Origin: Luteitalea pratensis
GTDB taxonomy: Bacteria > Acidobacteriota > Vicinamibacteria > Vicinamibacterales > Vicinamibacteraceae
NCBI RefSeq assembly: GCF_001618865.1
Contig: NZ_CP015136.1
Coordinates: 5,925,001-5,989,000, forward strand
Length of the DNA: 64,000 bases
Reading direction: 5' to 3'
The stretch's first letter is position 1. Each line of letters begins with the position of its first letter. Under the pieces are notes generated by a model. The model saw only the letters and a list, made by a program, of their open reading frames with translations, searched no databases and was not told the origin of the DNA. Positions 41,935 through 50,600 of this stretch are shown one piece after another. Position numbers and translations under genes: made by a program.

Positions 41935-43989
41935 TTACTCGTCGTGATCGACCAGGTTCGCGAGCGCCATCGCGGCAACCCGGCGAACCTCCGGGCTCTC
42001 GTCCTTCAGTGCGGCGATCGCCAGATCCTTGGCACGCGGATCGCCGAGCTGGGCGAGTCCGAAGAAGGCCTGGGTGCGAACCTCGGCATTGCTGTCCTTG
42101 GCCGCCACCATCAGGGCATCGGCCGCGCGCGGATCGCGAATCTGCGCGAGCGCGAAGGCTGCCTGGCCGCGCACCTCGGGGTCGGTGTCGGCGAGTGCGC
42201 CAAGCAGCGGATCGACCGACTCCTTCGCGCGCAGGGCGCCGAGCGCAAACGCGGCCTGCTGGCGGACCTCGGCGGCACGGTCCTTCAACGCCCCCGCGAG
42301 GGCCTGGCGGGCACGGGGCGAGTCGTACCGGCTCAGCGCAAACGCCGCCTGCTGTCGCATCTCCGCGTCGGCATCGCCGAGGGCGCCGATCATCGCGTCG
42401 AGCGACGAGGGGTCGCCGTAACGGCCCAGGGTGAAGAGGGCCTGCTGCCGCACCTCCAGGTCGCTGTCCTTGAGCGCCTCGGTGAGTGCCGCGATGATCG
42501 TCGGATCGGCAGGCTGGCGTGGCTTCTCCGGTCCGGCCTTGGCCGGCGGTGCGATGACGCCACCCGGCACGCCACCCTGGACACCGCCGCGAACGCCGGG
42601 CTTCGGTCCCGGGATACCGGGCATTGGCGCCATCGGCGCGATTACGGGCCTCGCTGACGGTGTCGGCGTCGGTGTTGGCATCGGCATGGGCGCCGGCCCG
42701 TCCTGTGCCGGCGGCGCCGCTACAGGTGCCACGGCGGGGCTGGCCTGTGCAGCTGCAGGAGGTTCAGCCTGTGCGGCGGCCGACGTGGCGGCCTCGTGTC
42801 GCGCCTCGCGTGCGATGGCGGCAGGAGGCGGCGCGGGGCGCGGTAGCGGCGCGGGCCGGCCCACGGGCGGGGCCAGGACGGCGCGCGCTGTCGCACCTGG
42901 TGCATGCCAGAAATCGAGTGCCGACGTCGGTGCCACGATGGCCAGCGTGACCATGAAGACGGTGGCGAGGGCGCGCGCGGTGAGCGCGTGGCGCGCGCGG
43001 GTGGTGTCGAGAATGGCCATGAGTCGTCCTTCCAGTTCCGAGGCGCGCGCCATCGCGACACCTCCGGACATCACGAGTCCTGACGGCTGCCCCTGCGCGG
43101 CGCGCGCGACGTCGAGCAGATGGGTGGCGTATTCGGGGGCATCGGTGCCGGCAACCAGCACGAGATCGTCACAGGCACGCTCGCGTTCGCGTCGAACCGC
43201 GCGGCGCCCCACCCACGCCAGCGGGTGGAACCACAGCAGCGCCACCGCGGCGTCGACGATGAGTTGCGTGAGGCAGTCGCGACGTCGCACGTGCGCAAGT
43301 TCGTGGAGCAGGACGGCGCGGACCCGCGCGTCCTGCCAGTCGTCGGCTTCGACCGGCAGCACCACGGCAGGCCGCAGCACGCCGCATGCGATCGGCATGG
43401 ACACGCGATCCGAGCGCAGGAAGCGCACGCGGCGAGGCACGCGCATCAATCGCGCGAGACGACGCGCCAGGCCGAGCCACGGCTTGCGCCCGGGCACGCG
43501 GTTTCGGGTGAGCCTTGCCGCGGCCACTCGTGACGCCACAAGTCGCGCCAGGACGAGGAAGGCGCCAAGCGCCCAGATCACGGCCAGCCAGGGCAGGGCC
43601 GCCACCGCGTCACGGACCTGCCGGAGCAAAGCGCGCGTGTCGTCAGCCGTGGCGGCACTGGCGGCGGCGTGTTGCGGCACATGGCGACGCGACGGCATCG
43701 TGTGCGCGATCGCTGACGCGTCGGCACTGTCGTCCTCGACCAGGCTTGCCACCGGCGCCACAGGCGATGGGGCTGGAAGGGCGCGCAACTCCGCCGGCAG
43801 CAGGGGCAGGCGAATGGCCGGGAGCGACGCGCCCAGCACCGGCACCAGCACGGCGCCGACGAGGGCCGCGACCCAGGCCGCGTGACGGGTCGAGGCGGCC
43901 GCCCGCCCGCGGCTCACCGCTCCGAACAGCGCCGCGACGCCGAGCACCAGCGTCGCCTTCACGAGCAGTTCCAGCATCATGAGCGTCAC
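41935..43989 (-). CDS. BlaR1-like M56 membrane metallopeptidase with C-terminal HEAT repeats
   Basis: A 684-residue fusion. The N-terminal 330 residues form an M56/BlaR1-type membrane protease: helices near 8-25, 35-55 and 130-155, then the zinc site LLHELAHVRRRD near residue 227 (HExxH) followed by RERERACDDLVL. A helix at about 315-330 leads to a long Pro/Ala linker and, from about 495, six HEAT repeats (ALKDxxxEVRQQAAFALG). BlaR1 proper carries a penicillin-binding sensor in that place. By homology, signal binding outside would activate the inner zinc protease to remove the BlaI-like repressor encoded just upstream, with which it overlaps (GTGA). Confidence 0.9.
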   Translation of the reverse strand: MTLMMLELLVKATLVLGVAALFGAVSRGRAAASTRHAAWVAALVGAVLVPVLGASLPAIRLPLLPAELRALPAPSPVAPVASLVEDDSADASAIAHTMPSRRHVPQHAAASAATADDTRALLRQVRDAVAALPWLAVIWALGAFLVLARLVASRVAAARLTRNRVPGRKPWLGLARRLARLMRVPRRVRFLRSDRVSMPIACGVLRPAVVLPVEADDWQDARVRAVLLHELAHVRRRDCLTQLIVDAAVALLWFHPLAWVGRRAVRRERERACDDLVLVAGTDAPEYATHLLDVARAAQGQPSGLVMSGGVAMARASELEGRLMAILDTTRARHALTARALATVFMVTLAIVAPTSALDFWHAPGATARAVLAPPVGRPAPLPRPAPPPAAIAREARHEAATSAAAQAEPPAAAQASPAVAPVAAPPAQDGPAPMPMPTPTPTPSARPVIAPMAPMPGIPGPKPGVRGGVQGGVPGGVIAPPAKAGPEKPRQPADPTIIAALTEALKDSDLEVRQQALFTLGRYGDPSSLDAMIGALGDADAEMRQQAAFALSRYDSPRARQALAGALKDRAAEVRQQAAFALGALRAKESVDPLLGALADTDPEVRGQAAFALAQIRDPRAADALMVAAKDSNAEVRTQAFFGLAQLGDPRAKDLAIAALKDESPEVRRVAAMALANLVDHDE

Positions 43990-44384
43990 TCCGGTCGCGA
44001 CCTGTGCGCGTCGATCAGGGCCTGGAGGCGGTCCAACTGGTCCGGGGCCAGCGCCGTGGCATCGCCGTCGAGAAGAGCCGCAACTGCATCCTCGGTGGAG
44101 TCGTCGAAGAAGGTCCGCAAGAGGTGGCGCAGCGCCGACCGCTTGGCGGTGTCGCGCGGCACCGCGGTCACGTAGACGTATCGCGGCCCGTCCTGCTCGT
44201 GGTGGATCAGGCCCTTGGTCTCGAGGATACGCAGCAGGGCCCGTACGGCCGAGTAGCTCGGCGGATCGAGCAGTGCCGCCTGCACGTCGGCGGCCGTCGA
44301 CCGGCCGCGAGCGAACAGGACGTCCAGAATCTGGCGCTCGCGACGACTGACATCCAGGTGTCCCGGGGCGGTTGTCTTGTTCAC
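43986..44384 (-). CDS. BlaI/MecI/CopY-family repressor
   Basis: A 132-residue winged-helix repressor. The helix-turn-helix (about residues 14-75) reads SRRERQILDVLFARGRSTAADV and YSAVRALLRILETKGLI; the dimerisation helices carry LRHLLRTFFDDSTEDAVAALL. Proteins of this family repress their own operon with the M56 gene and are cleaved when the membrane protease is activated. The start is a GTG. No beta-lactamase is adjacent, so the regulated trait is probably not antibiotic resistance. Confidence 0.92.
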   Translation of the reverse strand: MNKTTAPGHLDVSRRERQILDVLFARGRSTAADVQAALLDPPSYSAVRALLRILETKGLIHHEQDGPRYVYVTAVPRDTAKRSALRHLLRTFFDDSTEDAVAALLDGDATALAPDQLDRLQALIDAHRSRPE

Positions 44385-44401
44385 AGGCAGTCCCTCGTGT
44401 G

Positions 44402-44434
44402 TGCTAAAAAACCAGCAGTGGTGGAAAATTAGCA
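44402..44434. promoter_or_regulatory. Candidate BlaI-type operator
   Basis: TGCTAA (44402-44407) and TTAGCA (44429-44434) form an inverted repeat with half-sites 27 bp apart, in an AT-rich pocket 18 bp ahead of the repressor start. Position and symmetry fit auto-repression. No clear -35/-10 pair was found beside it. Confidence 0.45.
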
Positions 44435-44606
44435 GCGACCGTCTGCGGTGTCAAGCCGTCCCGGCATGCGGCTGGGACGAACCGCACGGAGCGTTCCCGG
44501 GACCACGACTCGCACAGGCGGCGCTGGCCGTATAGGATCCGTGTCCGCCCTTCCCGCACCAGCTGGTGAAGCCCCTGCTCATCGCAAGGATCGAGGCACT
44601 GTTCTC

Positions 44607-45137
44607 ATGATCACGTACGCCGGACTCGTGCGCGGCATCAACGTCGGCAAGGCGCGACGCCTGCCCATGGCTGACCTCCGGGCACTCGTCAAGGCCGAAG
44701 GCTTCACCGATCCGCGCACCCTGCTCAATAGCGGCAACGTCGTGTTCGCGGGCGCGAAGCAACCGTTCCCGCGCCTGGCCGCACGCCTCGAGAGCGCCAT
44801 CGAGACGCGCGCCGGATTCCGGCCGCACGTGGTGGTGGTCGACGCCGCGTGGGTAGACGCGGTGATGCAGGAGAACTCGCTGACGCAGGCCGACAACCCC
44901 TCGCGCCTGCTGGTGGCCTTCGTGCAGGACACCGATCGCCTGCAATCGGTCCGCGAGCTCGCGTCACGCGACTGGGGATCGGAAGCCCTCGCGGTCGGCA
45001 GCCGCGCCGCGTACATCTGGCTGCCCGACGGCATCCTGGAAAGCCGCGTGCTCAGCGAAGTCGTCGCGCGCGTCGGCCCGTGGATCACGACACGCAACTG
45101 GACGACAGTCCAGAAGCTGCAGGCGTTGATGCGCTAG
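44607..45137 (+). CDS. DUF1697 domain protein
   Basis: A 176-residue member of the DUF1697 family, a two-domain ferredoxin-like fold with no assigned activity. The family opening is clear: YAGLVRGINVGKARRLPMADLRAL, then GFTDPRTLLNSGNVVFAG near residue 38. The end, ITTRNWTTVQKLQALM, is the conserved C-terminal helix (RNW...KL). The ATG was chosen because the domain starts there; upstream open frame is not conserved. It is divergent from the BlaI unit and separated by a heptamer array from the convergent nitronate monooxygenase gene. Confidence 0.9.
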   Translation: MITYAGLVRGINVGKARRLPMADLRALVKAEGFTDPRTLLNSGNVVFAGAKQPFPRLAARLESAIETRAGFRPHVVVVDAAWVDAVMQENSLTQADNPSRLLVAFVQDTDRLQSVRELASRDWGSEALAVGSRAAYIWLPDGILESRVLSEVVARVGPWITTRNWTTVQKLQALMR

Positions 45138-45147
45138 CGCGCCGGCC

Positions 45148-45214
45148 GTCGGCGTTCGCGGTTCACCGTTCAGCGTTCAGCGTTCGGCGTTCGGCGTTCG
45201 GCGTTCGGCGTTCA
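45148..45214. repeat. 7-bp-period array (GGCGTTC)
   Basis: About nine copies of GGCGTTC with AGCGTTC and ACCGTTC variants fill the convergent gap between the DUF1697 and nitronate monooxygenase genes. It is the cleanest heptamer array in the window. Confidence 0.9.
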
Positions 45215-46684
45215 TCAAAGTGTCTGTCGTTCGAGAAGCAACCGCACGACGTCCTCGGCCCTGTAGCCGTCGTCACCTGGAGCGAGGAACTGCGCCACCT
45301 CGCCCAGTGCGTCGCCCGAGGTGACGATGCCCGGTTCGACGTGCGTGCCGGCGCGCACCTGCGGATGGCCGGCGGTGGCCATCAACGCGTTGCAGATGCA
45401 CTTGCGGCCGTCCGTATCGGCGGCGTTGCCACCCTTGGCCACGTAGACCGACACGGGTTCAGCCGCGCAGCGGTAACCGGTCGTGCCGTCATCGCGACGA
45501 TACGCCTCGCGCAGGTAGCCGAGGTCGCAGATCCGTGGACGTGACGCGTACACGTCCGGATTCGCGATCGTGCCAGGGACGTCGGCAACCTTGAACGGGA
45601 ATCCCGTGGGAGACGCGAGCGGATCGGTCCGCACGCGTGTGCCCGCCATGCGCATGTCGGCGAGCACCTCGGCGCGATAGTCCGGCCGCATCCCGGAGTC
45701 GTCACACAACGCGAAGGCCGTGCCGACCTGCACGCCCGCGGCCCCCTGGGTCAGCGCCGCGCGCAATCCGGCGGGCGTTCCGTACCCGCCAGCCAGCCAG
45801 AAGGGCACGCCGAACTCGCGGAAGGCCGCGAGATCGACCTTGTCGCGGTCGCCGTAGATCGGCTCGCCGTCCTCGTTCAACTGCACCTTGCCGCGCGGCG
45901 GCGCGTTGTGGCCGCCCGCGGTCGGGCCCTCGATGACAAAGCCGTCGACGATGCCATTGGCCTTGCGCAGCAGCGTCAGGGCCAGCGTCGACGAGCCGAC
46001 GATGGCAAGGAACGCAGGACGCTTCAACAACGGTCGCCATTGGCCGACGATGTCGGCCGGATCGAACCGCAGCAGGGTGTCGTCGCCCGGCACGCTGCCG
46101 GTGATGGTGAGCGGATAGGTGGCCGCCGCGTGCACGGCGAGCGCGTCGATGGCGCCGGGAATCTTCAACGGAATGCCCGCGCCCATGAGGATGTAGTCCA
46201 CGCCGGCGAGGAGGGCTCCGTAGATGGAGGGCAGGTGCGGGATCTGGATCTTCTCGAGGTAATTGATGCCGACCGGCCGGTCGTGGCCTTCCCGTGCCAG
46301 CCAGACCTCGACGAAATTGGCAACGACACAGAGTTCCTGCTGGTCGACGGTGCCCTCGCGGCTGAGCATCGGCAGGGTGGCGTAGGACCGCCGTTCGCCC
46401 TTGCCACCCTCGACAAGGAAGCGGTCAAGGATGCGTGCGGCGATGGCCGGGACCGGGAACGCGTCGAGGGCGCGCAGCATGTGCCCGCCCGGATCTCCGT
46501 CCTGCAGCCGTCGAGCGAGGACCTGATCCAGGGCCGTGCCGGACACGACGCCGAGGCCGCCAGCCGACGACACCGCGCGCGCCAGGCGCCAGTTGGAGAT
46601 GGCCACACCCATGCCGCCCTGGATCACTGCGGGGTGTGTCACCACCCGGTCCGTCGCTTTCGCTGCCGCTACGTGTACGTTCAC
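45215..46684 (-). CDS. Nitronate monooxygenase-family FMN enzyme
   Basis: About 489 residues of the 2-nitropropane dioxygenase / nitronate monooxygenase fold, an FMN barrel that oxidises alkyl nitronates; relatives act in polyketide and fatty-acid clusters. Landmarks: PAVIQGGMGVAISNWRLARAVSSAGGLGVVSG at the N-terminus (split here by conserved glycines), VIEGPTAGGHNAPPRG with the catalytic-site histidine region, FWLAGGYGTPAGL and AAGVQVGTAFALCDD as the phosphate site. The C-terminal 100 residues are longer than in the bacterial class I enzymes. The GTG at 46684 fits the domain edge; a GTG at 46732 would add 16 unconserved residues. Confidence 0.88.
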   Translation of the reverse strand: MNVHVAAAKATDRVVTHPAVIQGGMGVAISNWRLARAVSSAGGLGVVSGTALDQVLARRLQDGDPGGHMLRALDAFPVPAIAARILDRFLVEGGKGERRSYATLPMLSREGTVDQQELCVVANFVEVWLAREGHDRPVGINYLEKIQIPHLPSIYGALLAGVDYILMGAGIPLKIPGAIDALAVHAAATYPLTITGSVPGDDTLLRFDPADIVGQWRPLLKRPAFLAIVGSSTLALTLLRKANGIVDGFVIEGPTAGGHNAPPRGKVQLNEDGEPIYGDRDKVDLAAFREFGVPFWLAGGYGTPAGLRAALTQGAAGVQVGTAFALCDDSGMRPDYRAEVLADMRMAGTRVRTDPLASPTGFPFKVADVPGTIANPDVYASRPRICDLGYLREAYRRDDGTTGYRCAAEPVSVYVAKGGNAADTDGRKCICNALMATAGHPQVRAGTHVEPGIVTSGDALGEVAQFLAPGDDGYRAEDVVRLLLERQTL

Positions 46685-46893
46685 GGTGGGCTTCGTAGTG
46701 CAAGTTGAGAGCCGGACGCCGGCCACCGTCACGACACGCTCGCGTCTGGCGAGTCAGGGCCACGCCGGGGAGGTTCCCGGCCTGCCGTGGGAAAGTTCGC
46801 AGTGGCGACCCTGCGGGGCGGCCAGGCGGAGACGTGGGGTGACACCATCCTGGCGTGGCTGGGGCGGCGCGCGGCGCGGCTGGCAGCGAACCC

Positions 46894-46924
46894 TTGACGA
46901 GGATCGTCGGGCGCCGTGTATACT
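46894..46924 (+). promoter_or_regulatory. Promoter of the tRNA-Val/tRNA-Asp unit
   Basis: TTGACG (46894-46899) is followed after 17 bp by TGTATA (46917-46922), overlapping TATACT at 46919. Transcription would start about 90 bp before tRNA-Val. The two tRNA genes are 76 bp apart with no terminator between them, so one transcript is likely. Confidence 0.65.
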
Positions 46925-47018
46925 CGTTGGGTTGTCGCGGGCAGGTGACGCGGCACGGGCGCTTGTCTCGCCGAAGCCTGGCGAAGGCGGACCGAGCGTC
47001 GGCACGGCTGGATGGCGA

Positions 47019-47094
47019 GGGCGGTTAGCTCAGTTGGTAGAGCACCGGTCTTACACACCGGCTGTCACAGGTTCGAGTCCTGTACCGCCCACCA
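47019..47094 (+). tRNA. tRNA-Val (anticodon TAC)
   Basis: A 76-nt cloverleaf with encoded CCA. The acceptor arms GGGCGGT / ACCGCCC pair fully, the D-loop has AGCTCAGTTGGTAGAGC, the anticodon stem CCGGT / ACCGG encloses CTTACAC with TAC at 34-36, and the T-arm is ACAGG-TTCGAGT-CCTGT. Reads GTA and probably GTG valine codons. Confidence 0.98.
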
Positions 47095-47170
47095 ACCTTG
47101 GCGCTGGGGGCCCATCGAACGCCTCGACTGTCTTGGCGACGATACGCGGACTCGGACACCAACATTTTGC

Positions 47171-47247
<77 letters not shown>

Positions 47248-47278
47248 CTCCCGCAAGCGTCATCTCGATCATCGACGC

Positions 47279-47607
47279 GCGTCGACCTGAAGGTCGACGC
47301 CTACAGTCCATCTCCGCTGGAGAGAGCCTGCAGCCAGACACGTCGTCGCGGAGCAGCCGCGCGGTGTGGCGAAGTGCGACGGCTCCGCCGACGATCGCAG
47401 GCGCCGACCTTCAGGTCGGCGCTCACACGCGGCGTCCCCATCGTCCGGGAACATCACTGACCGTCGAGCAAGCTCGACGGCTACAAGCGGAAGGCCTTGT
47501 GCGTTTACCCGGTACCCCGTACCCGGCACCCGGAGGAGAGAGCCGGCCCTACCTTCGGGGCTGTCCCGGTTCCCGGTTCCCGTTTTCCGTTGCCCGGTTC
47601 CCGTTCT
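47279..47607. repeat. Repeat-filled gap: GTAG/GCAG palindromes and 7-bp arrays
   Basis: The 360-bp gap between tRNA-Asp and the TonB receptor gene has no gene that I can support. It holds palindromes at 47279-47304 (CTAC foot), 47397-47422 (GCAG foot variant, arms GCGCCGACCT / AGGTCGGCGC) and 47461-47484 (CCGTCGAGCA-AGCTCGACGG, CTAC foot). A partial GGTAGGGCCGGCTC unit reads leftward at about 47536-47553. Heptamers of the CCCGGTA and CCCGGTT types run from about 47506 to 47607, up to the receptor stop. Confidence 0.8.
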
Positions 47608-50600
47608 TCAGAATTCGTACCGCAGATTCAGCTGCATGCAGCGGTTCGCGGCGCCGTCGCAGCCGGCGAGCGTGCCGTTGTAGCGGCCGAACGTTGCAGC
47701 TCGGTCCGGGATCATGTCGACGGTCGCCGTGTCGAAGCGCACGGTGTTGGTGAGGTTGAACACGTCCCACCGGAACATCAGCCGGTGGCCGAACGGCATG
47801 CGGAACGCCTTACCGATGCTCGCGTCGATGCCGAAATAGCCATCACCACGAAAGATGTTGCGCTCACCGGACTCCCCAGGCGTTGCGCGCTGGAAAGCCG
47901 CGATTGCCGCAGTCGTGTCAGCCCATGCGCTTGGCTGACCGCCCACGGCATTGCGCGTGGTCGCCGTCTCGGGGAGCTTGTTGGGATCGACGAGCACGGC
48001 GTTGCCCTGCAGGTTCCAGTTCGTCGCCCAGCACGAACGGCAGTTCTGCACGTTGAACGGGAACCCGCTCGTCCAACGGTAGATACCGGCAATCGACCAG
48101 TCGCCGATCAGGGCGTTGGTGAAACCGTTGGCGTTGGTCGCCCACTTCTTGCCCTGGCCGAACGGCAGCTCGTACAGGCCGTTGACGTTGATCTGGTGAC
48201 GCACGTCGAAGTCCGCGTAGGAGTACTGCTGGTCCGGATCCCACGAGTTGATGAGGAAGCCAGAGTAGCCACCCGAGCCTGTGTTGTTGCCGAAGCTCGA
48301 TCCGCGCTCCACCGACGATCCATGGTCCTTCGCGACGGCGTAGGTGTAGTTGAAGTCGAACTGGTACCCGTCGGCCAACCGCCGCCGCAACGCGAGCTGC
48401 ATCGAGTTGTAGCCTGAACGGGCCATGGAGCTCTGCACGGCCAGCGAGTCGTACTGCTGGTTGAAGAACGAGAAATCACCGGTGCTCGGGCACGCCGGAT
48501 CGCAGTTCTGATCGGCGTACCAGAGTGCCGTCATCCAGTCGGGATCGTTGTCCATGAACAGGCCGGCCATCACCTGCGTGGCCGTCATGCCGCCGGTGGC
48601 CGCGGTCGGGAACAGGTTCTCCCAGTACGGGATGGGAGCCACATTTGTGGCCCCGACGCGGTTGGCTTCCGTGATGAGCAGACTGGCCGCCGTGAAGTAG
48701 TCCATCCCCGACTTCTGTTCGACGAAGTTGGCGGGCATGGCCGCGTCGCGCCGAATCAGGAGGTTGCGCCCCTGTCGACCGACGTAGGCCACATCGACCG
48801 CGTAGTTGCGGCCGAGGTCACGGCTGAACGTCAGGTTGTAGGCGTGCGAATACGGCGTGCGCAGGTTCTGGTCGATCGCCGACGTGATGGTGCCCGAGAA
48901 CTGCGGTGGCGTGGCCGGGAACGAGGCCGGCGGCGCACCGGGATAGGTCGCCGGAATGACGTTGACTCCCTGGTAACGGATCGCCGGGTTGGTCTCGTTG
49001 TTCGTGTTGACGGGGCTGCTCAAGACCGACGCCAGTCCGAACGATCCGGCGGTGTTGAACTGAGTGGCAAGACCCGAGCCGATGCGGTCGTAGACCAGGA
49101 AGTAGCCGCCGCGGACGGTCGTCTTCGGATTGAGCGACCACGCGAAGCTGGCGCGCGGTGCGAAGTTGTTCTTGTCGTACTGGTACCAGTCGGGGCCGTC
49201 GTTGACGGGCCCGGCCGGGATGAACGAAATTGTCGCGTCCGCACTCGAAGGGATGCCAAGCTGCATGTTGGCTGCTCGCGTCGCAACCCAGTCGGCCATG
49301 TTGAGGTTGGGCACCACCTGCTGGCCACGCCCCTCGTACACCGGCGGGAACATGCTGTAGCGAAGCCCCCCGGTGAGCGTGAAGTTGTCGCCAATACGCC
49401 ACTGATCCTGCACGTAGAACTCGTACTCGTTGGCGACGTACAGGCGCGGCAGCGCCGTGCCCTCGCTGATGATGCCGCCGTCGATCGTGTAGTTGTAGCG
49501 CGCCGTCGTCTGCGTGATCGCGCCCAGCATGTCCATGAACGGGTCGGCGTAGGCCGCGAAGCTACCCGAGTCGACTGCCGGCAGGCCGGAGCAGTCGGCC
49601 GGAGCCGGACACGTGCCACCGGGCATGTAGCGCCGTCCGGCTCCAGCGGCCCAGGAGCCATTGGCCAACCCGCTGTAGAACGAGTTCGCGTTGGTGAACG
49701 TGTCGTTGCGCAGGAACCGCAGGTTGGTGCCGACCTTCACGGTGTGATTGCCCTTGATCCACGAGAAGTCGTTGGTGACGTTCCAGGTGCCGAGCTGACG
49801 GCCGTTGGTCGAGCTCAGCGCCTCGTAGTTGTCCAGGAACCGGAACGTCGTCGCGCTCTGTGTCTGCAAGCCGGTCGTCGCGTCGTCGATCTTGGTGTAG
49901 CCGACGCGCAATGTGTTGACCATGTTGGAGCCGAGCACCCAGTCGTGGCCGCTCGCAAAGCCCCAGTTCTTCACCTGGCGCGCGGTGTTGGGCGCGAGCC
50001 CGGGGTACTGCTGCGTCCCGATGAGCGCGTCGTCCTGCGAGTTGAAGCGCGCAAAGAGCGACTGGGCATTGGTGATCCGGTAGTCGCCACGCGCGATGCC
50101 CGTGTTGAACTCGTTCTCGACGAGTGAGGTGAAGCGGTAGCCCATGATGTTGAAGGCATCGGTTCCGTCGTAGTTCGGCAGCGGGAACTGCTTCCAGTAC
50201 TCCGCCGCGAGCGTGCTGGCGCCGATGCCGGTCGGATCGACGCGCTTGAACTCGGCCGGGTTCATGCCATACCGGCCGGCCGGAATGGTGTGGGTGCTGG
50301 TGAAGCCCTGCACTGCGCCGCCAGGGCAGGCCGCGGCCACCGCGCACAGGTAGGTCAGCACGCCGTCGCGCATCGCCGCCGAGGGCACCGAGCGCTCGAC
50401 GACCGATTCGCGCTTCTCGCGCAGCGCCTCGAAATTGGCGAAGTAGAACAGGCGGTCCCTCAGGATCGGGCCGCCGACCGAGCCGCCGTAGATGTTCTTG
50501 TTGAGCAGCGGTGACTCGCTCTCGCCGCCGGCCTTCAGCTGCGACAACTTGTTGAAGTACTCGTTCGAGGAGAACCTCGTGTCGCGATTGGCGTAATAGC

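Noticed and set aside
45148-45214. Short regular repeats that might be a CRISPR array
   Set aside because: The units are contiguous 7-mers without unique spacers, and no cas gene is in the window.
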